DNA from: Mesodorylaimus sp. YZB2_4
Taxonomy: Eukaryota > Nematoda > Enoplea > Dorylaimida > Dorylaimidae
Assembly (NCBI GenBank): GCA_030248295.1
Contig: JASANH010000542.1
Location: 62,001-126,000 of the forward strand
DNA: 64,000 nt
Direction of reading: 5' to 3'
In this document: positions 12,466 to 24,791 of the stretch, one piece after another
Layout of the letters: the number at the start of each line of letters is the position of its first letter
How positions within the stretch are numbered: position 1 is the first letter of the stretch
Translations under genes and position numbers: made by a program
Notes under the pieces: model-generated
What the model was told of the DNA's origin: nothing
The model's database searches: none
What the model saw: the letters and a program-made list of their open reading frames with translations, nothing else

Positions 12466-13689
12466 CTCTGAATAAAAGAGCTGCGATACCAATTGAAATG
12501 TTTCAGAGTCTCTAGCAGTTACACTCTGCATTTTAGGCCTCACACTTTCAAATGTTTTATCCCGCCCAGAATCAAATCAACAAATTTCCAGCCATTGCAT
12601 ACCTGTACGTACTAGAAATAAACCCCGTTAGCAGAACCGTACTGAGATCTATATACTTGCACTGCACTGTACTCTTGTTAGACGAAGACAGAGAAAACCT
12701 TTCGTGTCCAGGTGAATGCCGGAGAAAAGAGACTTTTGGTGAGAGATATTCACTGGAAATGATAGAATCTAAGCGAAAACATCACCGATCCAAATACACA
12801 GTCTGCGCCGTTTATTATGATCGAAATGTTCAGTTTTCGCTTTTAGTGTCGCCGCAACTATTGTACACGGATTAGAAGTGTTTCTTGGTTCCCACAGCAA
12901 TATAAAAGCCTATTTAAAATACAATGTACCTTATCAGAAACCTGCTTCACGGCCTGAACACGAGCAGGACAGTGCATCAAGAGTATCACTATGCAAGTTT
13001 TCAGGGATTGAAATTAGATTCTTCTGGTCCACTGGATTAGATTGTAGTGTGCGCTGTTAAGCTAACTACTACAAACAACGTGCCTGATCTATCTAATTGA
13101 CCAATGGTGTCAAAAAGTGGTTTACATCTGTCTTGCTTCAGTAAGAGATGCCATCTGTTGCAGTTCTGGTCCTAATTCATGCAGAAAAGTCGGTTTGGTC
13201 GTACCGAAACTACCTGCATAATGCACAGCTGCTGCGCTTATATGATGCCGCGCTGCGCGTATTGAACTGCGCTGAGTGAAATCTTTGGGTCGCTCTAGGA
13301 CAGACTAGGGCTGACCAGGGATGGCTCAAGCCACAGGAACCAGCCAATAGAGCACACGGAACTTATCGACGAGCTTTTACTGGCCCACACCAATACGGCC
13401 GCACAGACTCACAATTCAGGGAGCAGCCGCACGTGCCGGCCATCGAGGGGTTCTGACGGACCTAAACTCTGAGTGCTCACAGAGCAACTACAGACCAGAA
13501 ACTCAGGATCAGTCTACTGATGCCTGCAAACCAAACTGGACGCTCATTCTTGATCTCGCTCTCGGTCTCATGCCAGCTCTAAGTTAGGAGAGGCCGACTA
13601 GTTCCCTGAGCCAGTGCACTAAGAGGCCAGAGAGAATAGATCCTATCACAGAACGAGACTCGATTGTGCATTATGCCACTATGCACAAT

Positions 13690-14110
13690 GTTCATCACGT
13701 TCATAATTGTTTCCATGGATTCTGCTCACTTGCCCTGAGCTCGTTTTCACCAAAAGCCAGCCAGCAGTCAAACCTTGTAAGCACGGGTCTTCGGTGACCA
13801 GCACATACTGTACAGGCGTCCCTCTATGCGTCTGCACAAGTGAGCATTTTGGGTCAGACACCAACTTTTCTGGACAGGTGGAACTGTCGGTGTTCGACAG
13901 CCCAGGCTCTCTACTCGATTGACTCCCATCTCTCCACTCAGACCACCTCGATGGTACTGACAATGATGGAATCACCCACGACCAGACGCGCATGACCGAC
14001 ATGGTTCAGGGCTCGCAAATTGACCTCCCCGTGAACCAGGATTCGACCCGGGACACGCCCAGCCGTTCTCTACTGGCAGACGAATGCTGAACCACTGCAC
14101 TACTGACGGC
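13690..14110 (-). repeat. tRNA-derived SINE (long family), antisense
   Basis: Read on the minus strand, an A-box-like GTAGTGCAGTGGTTCAGC near 14100 precedes GGGTCGAATCCTGG (B box). The body follows, with a GACAGTTCCACC-like block near 13.88 kb, a TGCAGACGCATAGAGGGACG block and a tail near 13.75 kb with TGCTGGCTGGCTTTTGG. The organisation matches the copies at 4.1 and 58.5 kb, at lower identity. Confidence 0.65.
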
Positions 14111-14886
14111 TGCAGAGCCTTCATGTTGTCGTATCATCAAAAGCAAACCACTTCCAGAAAAATCTTTAGAAATCCCAGCGGTCAAGCTTGAAGAAGCACG
14201 AGCGAAAGCACGATACAATACGAATTTCCAATTCGAAAGTTTACAGCACAATAGAGTACCATGTAGCACGATAGGCAGGTCCCAAACGGTCACATATCAC
14301 ACATAACCCATCACATCACTCAGCGACCCCAATAGGTACAATACCACCGGCTTACCATCTCGACCTGGACCTCACACCAAGCAATATAATATTACACAAT
14401 ACATCAACTACACGTTACCATCCTCATCCAACACTACTAGATCAATACTTATATCAATATGAATGACTAATCAATAAAATCTAAATCAATACCTTATCAC
14501 TAATCTAATCATTGAAGCCACACCCATTGTCACCAACCACAAGCACACATCAAAATCACGCGCACGTTTCGACCAAACAAAAGCGGTCCAGTGACTAGAG
14601 AGCAAACACAAAGAAATATTGGGTTATCAGTGATAAGAAATTGTGCGAATAAATTTAGTTATATGACATTTCGCTGTCGCGCGAAAACGGAAATTACAAA
14701 AATATCGGCTAAAATGTGCGTGAACAAGTGATTATATTGGACGGAAAAAGATTTACAGTACTGTAACTCGCGACTCAAAAAGATAAAAAAGATTAGAACT
14801 ATTTCATAAATGAATGTCATATTAAATTATACTTGTGAAAAGGCAACGCCTGGAGACCATTTTTTAAATTTTGCCCTTTCTATACC

Positions 14887-17800
14887 TTAAACCACATGGA
14901 TGGATTGATGTTGACTTTGACCTTGAGATTTACTCGTCTGATCAGCCATTTCTTCATCTTGACTATCTATTTTCGACATTCTCAAATCTTCTGCACGATC
15001 ATCGATGCCGGACGAATTCGAAAATGTCGATGTGGATGTGCGTTTCCAAAGAATTGGATGTTCACCATTTTTCGTATCGATTTTCGAAAGATTCAGAGTC
15101 ACGTGATCATCGATTTCTAAATGGTCGCAATCGATTTCTTCTTTTGGATAAGATGATATTGGTTGGGAATCGTCCATTTTCGAATCATTCGGTTGACTGT
15201 GAGAAGATTTACATAAGAGGAATGGGACGTAGAACATGCCACTTTTCAAGAGGACATCAGCGGCCAGATGTAATTGACGCAACCATATGAATATGTCAGT
15301 CAAACGTGCAGCCCCTTCACCGCACTGACTCAAATGGATTTGAAGAGCTTTAACATATTTGTCTTGGATTTGACTGACTTTCGAATGAAGTGCTGGATCG
15401 CCTAAAAAGAGAACGAATACTAAATTCTGGTGAGCACAACAGTAAAAATTTGGCCACGATTTGCAGTGGCTCGGCATCAAGTCACAGCATTTCCTAACAG
15501 ACAACCTATTTTCTGCCCGAAGGCTTTTCCAGCGTGAATTTTTCGATAATCATGGTTGTATTTAAATACAGGCTACGAAAATTCATGCGAAACTTTATGA
15601 ACTTTGTTGTGCGGGCCACAGTGCCAACAGTGCGTGCATGCAAATGAAGTGTTGTCAAGTACGATTGCCCACCGGAATGAAAAGCAGTTTTACCTTGATG
15701 CAGCAGAGTGACCACTTTCAAGCACACATATGCTTCGTGACTTAGGCCCAATCGTCGGAACGATCGTAACAATTCAGTAAACTTTTCTACCAACAAGCCA
15801 GCTTCGCGTTCCACATATTCGAGCGGAACTTGTCGTTTCATAATTGTTGATAGACGTTGACCCAAAACCATTAAATTATGTTTATGGTCATCTTGCGACA
15901 AAAATTGACTATGATCCTCGCCAGTAGTCAGTGTAGTGATATCGATTTTCTCGTCGTCGATAGTTTGGTGACAGGATGCGTAGAAGACTGTCGATAACAG
16001 GACCAATTCGGCCCATCGTTTGACCAACAATGCAGTCGGCACATCGGATGATAATTCCGCAAGATCGACATAGAACGGCAATTGTTTGGTCCATTCGACT
16101 AATTTATCCACAATTTCATCGCCGATTTTGGCCAAACGTTGACACGGATCACCATCGGCATCCACGTTCAAACCATCCAAGTTAATCAATGACTCTAATG
16201 AATCATTATCCATTAATTCTTGGATTAAATTTTTGGCTGGCTGGTCGATACTCGTCGGACGCTGACTGAATGTGGACGATGCCCGAACCAATGTCAAATT
16301 CAATGGTTCACTGATCAGAGGCGTGGTTAAAACGGGTGGTGAAATGGGACATGTTGATTCGCCCGACGATGATTGACCACCAGCGCCCCCTCCGTTATCA
16401 CTTCCTCTACTTAAAAGAGAGAACGCATTGGCGAACGATGAGCACGAGTTTGGTGATGCCAGATGATTGGTGCCATTCGCATTGGCCGCAGCTGCCAGCA
16501 GTCGCGCTTTCAATTCCTCAGATGGTGGACCATGGGGCGCCCCATAACCAGTGCCCGATGCGGGCACGAGTAGTTTGGAGTGGTGCTGATGCGGTGGTTT
16601 GTGGTCGTGTTGATGGTGGTGACTTCGATGATCCAAATTCGTTCTTAGTATGGATTCGCACAAGGCTTGGATTCGACGTGTTTTCTTGTACTTCAGTTTG
16701 TACAGGTTGTATATGGCGCTGCCATTTCGTCCCCCGGGCATACGATCTTCGCGCACGGCTTGTAAAACCATGCCTTGGTGCAGACATTTTTGGAAACGGC
16801 AATATTGACATCGATTTCGTTGCTCCTTGGTCATTGGACATCGTCCAGTGCCACTGACACATGTATAACGACGCTTGTTTTGAACGGTTCGCTTGAAGAA
16901 CCCTTTGCAACTGAAATGTAAACAATGGTTTCAACAATCTGTGTACATAATTGGCAAGCAGGATCAGGGAACCTACACATCACCAGGGGGGAAAGGGGGG
17001 GGGGGGAAGATGATAGCAAGAAAATTTGGGTGTTTTGACAGATTTTTGGAGTCAAGGTTTGGAGAGAAGTACGTGAGCAAGAACTTTGGAGTGAAGGTGG
17101 GGTCTTTACGAAGCAACGTCTTCGAAATACGAAGTCTATTTCGTTGCGATCCCAAATGGCGAACAGTCCTCAAGAAAATCGAGCCAGTTGTCAAATGGAT
17201 TCCTGTGGACAGGGGTGGATTCTATCATCACCCAAGTCCTGATTTCCTTGCACGCCCTGTCTCACTAACTTTATCCACAAACTCTTTCCAAGGCCTTACA
17301 AGCGCATTGTATTTTTGGCAAATGCCACGTGTTAGATACGCGTTAAAAACTTCAGGTTTGGAGCTAGGACTGGTATGAGTGGACTGGAGTCTATTCATGA
17401 TGTAAAGAATTACCATGTCTTTTTCTGTAAACATGTAGTCTTCGAAAGCAGAAAGAGAGCGGGAGCTGAAGTATAATTCGATGCGATGCGATGATTTATC
17501 ACTTATTTTTATCCAAAAGAGCCACATCGCATGCATTGATCGAATATACTTTGGCAGTACAGTATGGACTAGCTTTGGCAGTACCAGATGGTTGTGTGGA
17601 ACATGGGAGCAAGCGAGAACTCACGGATGGATGTCACATTCACTCCACAACAACCATATCTCCCTACCACACTCCGATGCCCATCATCCCTACGCCCTTG
17701 AAAAGTTTTCACTCTCTGCGCGTCCTTCTCAACTTCATAACACAAATTCTATGAGCACTCATCCTTGACCGCTCCACTCGGTCTTTTGTACGGCGAAGGC

Positions 17801-20800
17801 CGATCCAAGGACACATGTGACTCTCGAGCATGATTCGCTTGTTTTGGGCACACTATTTTCTAAATCATTATGAAGCATGACTTTGCACACTTGTTAGTCA
17901 CTTTGGAACCTAGGAAATTAGATGAGGTGTCGTTCAGTCATATGTAGCACATTCCTTAGTCGAGCCTCAACATGGACTAGTCACACTTCAACTCGCCAAC
18001 CAGAGGCCATATTTCGAAATGAACACGAGAGTCGCGTGAAAAACATAAAAAAAGTAGTGCTTTAAAACTTTCGCCTTGAAAATTGTGCTATTCGCTATTC
18101 TATTTGGGAGGAGGCTGTATTGAATACATGCACTAATAAATACGTTTAACCCCGCCATTGACGTCGGATGGCCCTGGCGGCGTTCGATTTTTAGCGCGTC
18201 AATGGCGGCGCGATGAAAATTTTTGTGGGACGCAAAACTAGGATTCGAGGTCGGGTCGAGAATGGAAGACGGAAAAGAGAACTCCCATTCAATCACACTT
18301 TACTATGAAATAAACCAACAATAGGCATACAAGGCCCGACTGGACGCATCAAAGCGTCAAATCGTGACCACTTGCGTCACTGGACGCCACTAGGAGGACG
18401 GAGGATGGCGACAGTGAAAAACGTGTGCACCACTCCATAAATGGGGATGGGCCGTGACCAGCCTAAATTTCCATGCAAGACCCATATTCCCAATATTACA
18501 CCCTGAACATTATGAAATGCACAAACGAAAAAAACTTGACCCTAATTTTTACAAAATTTACCTGCTTTCCAAAATTCCGGGTTCTCAATCTGATGAAACA
18601 AAAGATTTGGTTTTTTTGCATGAACTATTCTGCTAAACAATGACAGTTTCGAGATTAGGCCTGAGCAGGATTCGAACCCGCGCCTCTGGAATACCAATCC
18701 AGAGTGATCAAAAGTCTACAGACTTTACCTTTGTCCAATCTAGGCTCGCCTTTGTCCATTATTAGCAGGCACTGAACTTTACACTCGCCTCAAGCCATCC
18801 CATTTTTAAACTTGCATGTTTATTAAAATGGAAAATTTTCAAGGTAAACCACGAAAAATACAACCTTGACGAAACAGGCCCGTGTATTGGCTGTAACAAT
18901 TAGGTTTGAAAGAAGTTGCCAAAAGCAAATTAGAATGTCCTCGCTCATTGTAACCAGGAAACTACATGTTTTATTTAGAAACTAGTAAAGTTTTAGACTT
19001 CTCTAAAACTAAACTTTTTGAAAAGGGACAACAGGCGATCGAATAATCAACGAGTACGTTCAAGGACGCTAGGGAACTGGTTTCATGCATAAAAATGGGC
19101 CTAAAAATTTGTCTCATCAACAAACACGCGACCAAATTCTTGTGTGCTTGTCTACGTTCAAGGACATACATGGACTGAGTGGATGAGGGGAAAGAGGTAA
19201 CCTTGAGTCAAAGTGCTGTTTCCGCCAGATGGCTGGCAGGCTGGTTGACTCCCTTTGCATGGAATTTACCAACGCTGTAGTATGCGGATTCCGAAACCCA
19301 CCCGCCCAGCCCCCACCCATCGCTTCTCTCCCTCCCAAAAATTTAAGAGTTTTGAATTTTTATCATTTTGCACGCTCATGTTTAGTTTGGCGGTGCAATA
19401 TCGTGGGGCCTAAATGTGAAGAGGATGGTACCAACGTAAGCAAACGTGCGAAATAGGAAAAGGAGAAAAGGGAAGTGCCAAATTCGGAATGCACCCCAAA
19501 TGTGATAATGTCGATGAAGCTGGCACGCGTAACGCTGATTAGGTCCTAATTACAGGCGACTTGGCATTTTCCAATTGTATGTACTCAAATGGTAAACAAG
19601 CAAGCCGATGTTATACATCAGAAGCTCAACTTGCTCTATCCAGGACTTTTTATCTAAATTTAGATATAATTACGTAATTGCGCGGCAGGACGAGGAGCAT
19701 GAATTTTATGATTTAGTGCCCACGCGAAACGGAATCTAGCTCCAGCATAATAAATGAAAAGGCAAATTCTCATGTTTCGGTGCTGTTAGCCCGGGGCTAA
19801 ACAACTGCTTTACCATGGAGTTATCAATCAAACAAAGGAAGGACAAAATTTATTGTTCAGAACTTTGCCTATGGGAGCCAGAAATAGTACAGTATCGTTG
19901 GCCTATTGGGTGCTAGAACTATGCAGCTTATGCTTTATCGACACGCCAAATGCGTAGTATGTGCTTTGTCGGGGGGGGGGGGGGGGAGGAGGAGAGTCAA
20001 GAAAAGTCACCTACGTTAGAGTCCTTATCCTAACCTACATATGGTGCTTTGCGCTTCTGTCCACCTCAGTACGCTGTCCCTTTCTCGCATATGGCACTTT
20101 ACACCGTTAATCAGTCTGCCTACCTCAGGACACTTTACACTAACGTCTCTCACCCTGGGGCGCTCCACCAACTGTACAACTGTTCTCCACCAACACTTCT
20201 TCTTTCGGTCTACCAACTGTCAGAGGACCCTCACACTGTTGCCTATCTGAACAATTTGTGCGCAAGATCAGCTGTCTCCAACCTAATCAGGCATAGTGGT
20301 AACGGTAAAGGGAGACAGGCAAGTAGAACAAACTTTACACTTACCCTTCGCACGTGTATATACCGTAATGGAGACCAGATGATTTGTCGCCGCAAATAGC
20401 GCATAATAACGGATCATCGTCCAAATAATCAGCCATTAGCGAGCTGAAAGTACCACCTCCTCCAGCGTTTTCCATTGACCCGCTGTTGTCTCTGAGAAAT
20501 GACTGACTGGTGTTGTTTGACGATTGTTTCGAGAGATCCCACAAATTTTGTAAATCGTATGGATTGGTGTTAGTTGTGGTTGCGCTCAGCGTAGACACGT
20601 TCGGCGACCAAAGTGGTGGGGCATTTGCCGATTTGGGCACACCTGCTTGCGTACTTTGCTCAACCCTAGTCGCGCCCATCAGACTGTCTTCGGGCGACGA
20701 TCGCTGACCTTGATTCAAAAAATGAGCCGGATTCGGCGTGTAATGTGCTAACCATGAGAACTTCTCTTCCGCCTCAACAATCGTCGTTGTTGGATTAGAA

Positions 20801-21456
20801 AAGGTTGTTTTCTGATTTCGCTCTATCGATTTCCCATTTCCGAGGTGTAAATCGACAGGCGCCCCGTTGCCGCTGACCGAACTGCCGCTGTGGCTGGCAT
20901 TCCCAGACCCAGTGCGCGGTCCACCACTGCTCCCTCCGCTTTCTGTTGGTGATACTGATTCGGATGAGGATAGTGATAATTTTCTGTACGATGCCACTGA
21001 ACCAGGTTGACTGGTGGTGATGATGGAGGGTGGCGGGCAGGGGGAGGAGTTGGTCGCGTGACCCTGACTCGTACCCAAGGCCATACTCCGATACAGGGCC
21101 AGGGTCGTATTCGGGCCCATCGAGGCGGCAGCGGCAGCCGCGGCGGCCGAGAGTTGAGCTCGAATAGCGGCTTGATAATAAAGTATAGCCAATGGATCGG
21201 CCGAGTTTGGTCGAAGGACCGTCGGATGGACGATTTCGGGATTACGAAGTTGAGGAAAAGCTAATTTGATAATATCGAAATTTGGTTGACTTTGAGCTGC
21301 TGCTGCGACAGCGGCAGCCATAAATGGTGCGAAGTCGTTGCGAGCTGGATCGTTGGTTGGATTGTAGAATGGTCCCAAGTCGGCGGCTCCTCCATTCACC
21401 AAAGGACCCGTTTTTCGAACGGGTGATTGTAGACACGCGTCTGTGTCCAAATTCAT
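14887..21456 (-). CDS. Hr4: NR6 / HR4-type orphan nuclear receptor, three coding exons
   Basis: DNA-binding transcription factor of the germ-cell nuclear factor family (vertebrate NR6A1, insect HR4); nuclear. Exons on minus: 20345-21456, 15694-16910, 14887-15401, total 2844 nt, 947 residues, with GT-AG and consistent phase at both introns. Residues 1-350 are a low-complexity Ser/Ala/Asn/Gly-rich A/B region. The two-zinc-finger DNA-binding domain starts at Cys352, with P box CEGCKGFFKR and second finger through CQYCRFQKC. The diagnostic NR6 C-terminal extension follows: [10 protein letters not shown] then [11 protein letters not shown]. After a His/Ser-rich hinge comes a ligand-binding domain with [17 protein letters not shown]. 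It ends near [10 protein letters not shown], followed by an acidic tail of about 100 residues; no acidic AF-2 helix is evident. The first intron (3.4 kb) splits the first finger from its P box. The start ATG (21454-21456) is the first Met after an in-frame TGA at 21520-21522. An upstream 5' exon is not excluded. Confidence 0.93.
15402..15693 (-). other. NR6 intron 2 (292 nt), within the ligand-binding domain
   Basis: The donor is CAAG|GTAAAAC at 15693 and the acceptor TTTTTAG|G at 15402. Joining completes a Gly codon and gives a smooth ligand-binding-domain helix sequence ([13 protein letters not shown]). The reading frame of the preceding exon stays open into the intron, so retention would add a different C-terminus ending near 15506. 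Confidence 0.8.
16911..20344 (-). other. NR6 intron 1 (3.4 kb), inside the DNA-binding domain
   Basis: The donor is GG|GTAAGTG at 20344 and the acceptor TTTCAG|T at 16911. The intron holds G tracts (16995-17006 and 19971-19986), a tRNA-like fragment near 18.7 kb and copies of the ACTTTACAC motif. Short open frames (for example 17228-17536 on minus) have no recognisable family and I treat them as non-coding. Confidence 0.75.
18660..18752 (-). repeat. tRNA-like / tRNA-derived sequence, probably degenerate
   Basis: On the minus strand there is an A-box-like TTGGACAAAGG, a strong hairpin CTCTGGA...TTCCAGAG that could be a long variable arm, and a near-perfect T arm, GCGGGTTCGAATCCTGC. The two acceptor-stem halves do not pair convincingly and the anticodon arm is ambiguous. 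It may be a tRNA pseudogene or a SINE head rather than a functional Leu/Ser-type tRNA. Confidence 0.35.
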
Positions 21457-24400
21457 GTTTTCCCTCGTCGTTTTCCTTTTCTTGGCGTCGAAATTTTTCA
21501 CGCCACTCCAAAATGTGCGTCAAATGATTCTTGTGACAATGAAGAGTCAGGTTTTATTCTCGCCTTTCGTCCAAGGCCACACAAAACTAGAATAGGCGGA
21601 GTTTAGTAAAATTACGTGATTCTTGACCACCAATTGTAAAAATGTTACTTTTCACGAGAGCCTTCAATCTGATCGATCGATTACTTTACACTGCCGTACA
21701 AATACGAGTCGCTCCACCCCTCGTCGGTGACTGGTCTGGTAGGATGGTCCGGGTCGGACTTTACACTGCGATGGTTCCGACCTAAAAGAGTAAACATTTC
21801 ATAAATAACAAAATTCTTTACGTCAATAAGACGTCTTTCGTAAATTGCGTAGGTAGATTTTTGGCATAAACTCACTGTTTCATCCAGTGCAGGTTCAGCG
21901 AAGGCCTAGCTACTGTATGCACACGCAGCGCGCAGAGGCACTTGGCACTAGCCAAGCATGGATTCAACCATGTCAACTAGATTTTTCGTGGCCAAGTATT
22001 GGCGCGTGTATGCGCACTGGTCGTCATCACTCCTATCTGCCTATACATACTACATACAAACCGTGTCATCATTGGATGCGGGTTTAAAAAAAGCCACCTA
22101 GCCTTCTCTAGACAAGCAAGTTATGAAAAGTTTTTGGAAGGCGAGTTTGGTGGATGGGGTGGGCATTGTGTGATGGGGATGAAGACGCGTCATGAACATT
22201 CACCCAACACCAACTCACCCATTCGGGAGCCAGGGCTCGAAGAGAGTGCATAGATAGTGAGACATTCTCCCCCCTCCCCAGGTGCTTCCATTTCGGTAGC
22301 AGCGAGCATAGTGGGAGGGCATGATTTGAATGAGAAGGACCAGTTACGCATACGACTGCCCCTCCTGCCATACATAGGATGTACCTTCCATATAAGGATG
22401 CCCTCTTTGATACCGACTAGGTAAACTATAGTAAAGTTTGGCTTTGAAACGCTTCTTTGCCTTTTATGATGAAAGAATATCTAAAAACGAACCCGAGATG
22501 GACATTTTTTGCAAAGCTTACTAAAATTGGCAATGTTCGCCTAAAAGTTATGGTGACGAATTGTTTGGGGAAAAGAATATTCGAAAAGATGTAGTCAGCC
22601 GCGATGAAAGATTTGGTTTCATCGAGTCGACCTTGAATGCTGTTATTGATGACAGCACGGCCCGGGGCTACTTGTTGGACGAGTACGGTAGACGAATCAG
22701 TCAAGGACATCCGATACAGTAATCCCAGGCACAGATTGGAACTATACCAGATTCGGATTCGGTAAGTGCGGATAATCTCCAATTGGGAATCCTGATGGGC
22801 GGGAGGAGGAGCAGAGGTCGCTTTCTCTGTCACCCGGGTCAACTGCGAGATGGAATATGCGTCAAAGGTGAATGAGACGAGTGTCTGGCACACGGCTATG
22901 ACCATAGATGGTAAAGTTGGGAGGCGCGCGCGAGTTGGACGACGAGTGTGAAGAAAATGCGGCCACACGGGTTCGTCGAGCGAGGTTTTATAGAATACGG
23001 AACAGCGATTTTCGGTATAGGGTTGCGAAAAGTGGGTGAACTACATAAAAAGGTTAGCCGGTAACCTTGAAACGCATGCGCCACGACGAAATGTGCACAC
23101 ATGGTGGAATGGAAGGAGGCCGAGGCGCGATTTTCACGCCCAAAGGTCGACTCGACACCGATTACGTATGAAAACCAAGTCCGGATTTGAGACGTTCTTG
23201 GTCCGGTTTTAACCCCGGCCGGGCCCGTAATGCCCACTGCCCAAATAGGGTGCTCTTTCGGGGGTAGGTAAAAAAGAATCCTCCGTCGCAACCGGACTTG
23301 GTTTGCTCAACGACCCAGAAACTCGAACGAGGGCCGATTATAGACCGTCTTCATTTCTCTCTTCATCTTATAGACATAGGTCGGAAGGGTAACTTTTTTA
23401 ACCAAAATTTTTGGGTCGATCTTCTTTTTCCCCCAAATCTAACTAACATACGCCTAAAAGACCACGAACGAAACCACACGGCTAGTTTCGCCGCAGAATC
23501 GGGCCAAAATTTTAATTCCTCTTGGTCAATGTTTCAAAAGAGAGCGTGAAAGTTTTCATATAAATTCCTGACTGGAAGCACACCTCGTTCATTAAATTGA
23601 TGACCTAGAAAAGATTTTCGAAAAACCAGTGTCCTCTTCTTCTCGGCCATTGCCGACTGGACAACCGGATGGACATCGGATCGGCATAGCGCATATATTT
23701 TATTGAAAGTTTAGAAATCTAGGCGATATTCCATCGTTTTCCACCAGAATAAAACTAGGCGTGAGAATCAGAGCGAGAAAGATGCTAAACTCACCCAGCC
23801 TACCTACTCGGCAGAGGGGAGACCTAAAGCGAAAGTATACGATTTTGGAACAATAACTTCGCTTGTTTGCCGAAGTGACACTAGCCGACTCGGGTCATAG
23901 CTCATGAATGGTCGCCCCACTTTTCCTTGGCCATCACATCGGCAGAGTCTACCAAATCAGTGCCACCCCCAACGGCAGGATAGCAGATCCTGTTTCTGCT
24001 AACTGACAAGTTCTAATGAGCAGCAAGCTTATATGGGCTGGAGCAACCTCCCAGCCGGACAGAACCCTCAAATTAAATTCCAATATACTTTTACTTTTCC
24101 CACTTGTCTCCTACGTGACCATCCTTCATAGCCGCATCCTTACAGTCAGTCACTGACGCAGGTGGTGGACGTGTGCAGTGTCAGGTCGTGCCGAGTAATG
24201 ATTTTTTGGCTTTAATAATCCAAATTACGCCCACAGAATTCGCTATTGCCATTGCACACGTAGCTTACAAATGGCAAGTCGAACCAAGATTTGGCGGTGA
24301 TAAGAGCTAATTTCCACGTCTGGCTAATACCCATCGTGATGCTCGGCAGGAAAGGAAAGGCTCGTAGAAAGAACGAGACGGGTGCCTAATTGGAGGTGTC

Positions 24401-24791
24401 CCGTAGTTTAGATACGTCCATCCAGACGACCTATATCCGCTGTTGGTAGAGAAGACGTGATATCTTGCGCCTTATCTAAAGTCGTCGGGCTTCGCGTCAT
24501 GTTTACACTGGATTCTAGAATCGAAAATTCGTGAGTGGGTACGCAGTGCTTCAGGGAGAGGATTTCTGTGAAGCTACAAGCCGTTGGCAGAAATGAAATG
24601 TCTGCTGGTATGGCATGCTCAGTACCGAAGTTCTCGCGCAGGGGCTCATGGCAGCATACACTACACCAATTTACTTTACACTTTGTCAGCGCTGAGCTCC
24701 AGTTTGCAGGTTTGTTTGCAGATTACCAATTGAGAGATGTGTGACGTGAGTCTTCTGCCTTCTGCAATATGTGCATATGTTTACTTTACAC
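18776..24791 (+). promoter_or_regulatory. Cluster of eight exact ACTTTACAC(C/T) motifs around the NR6 5' end
   Basis: The 9-mer ACTTTACAC, followed each time by C or T, occurs on the plus strand at about 18776, 20096, 20132, 20332, 21683, 21758, 24673 and 24783. The copies flank NR6 exon 1: four in the intron and four upstream. Flanks differ between copies, so this is not one repeated element. I infer a possible regulatory site; no known factor is assigned. Confidence 0.35.
22522..22905 (-). CDS. Candidate first coding exon of an unrecognised secreted or membrane protein
   Basis: From a Met at 22903-22905 the minus strand is open for 128 codons to a good donor (TTTTA|GTAAGC at 22521), ending in phase 0. 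The first 20 residues (MVIAVCQTLVSFTFDAYSIS) look like a signal peptide or anchor. The rest is of mixed composition, without the low-complexity look of random frames. The frame is also open upstream of this Met for about 20 codons. I recognise no domain and found no second exon between here and NR6 at 21456, so the gene is incomplete at best. It could also be an unrelated open frame. Confidence 0.25.

Larger units (their letters stand above)
9057..14886. other. Intergenic region between MO25 and NR6, repeats only
   Basis: This 5.8-kb stretch contains SINE copies, a LINE-like coding fragment, dispersed repeats and a G13 tract (12216-12228). The part just above 9057 should include the MO25 promoter and 5' UTR, but no motif stands out. 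I found no intact gene. Confidence 0.6.

Noticed and set aside
18660-18752. Functional tRNA gene
   Set aside because: The T arm is good but the acceptor stem does not pair and the anticodon arm is ambiguous, so I keep it only as tRNA-like.
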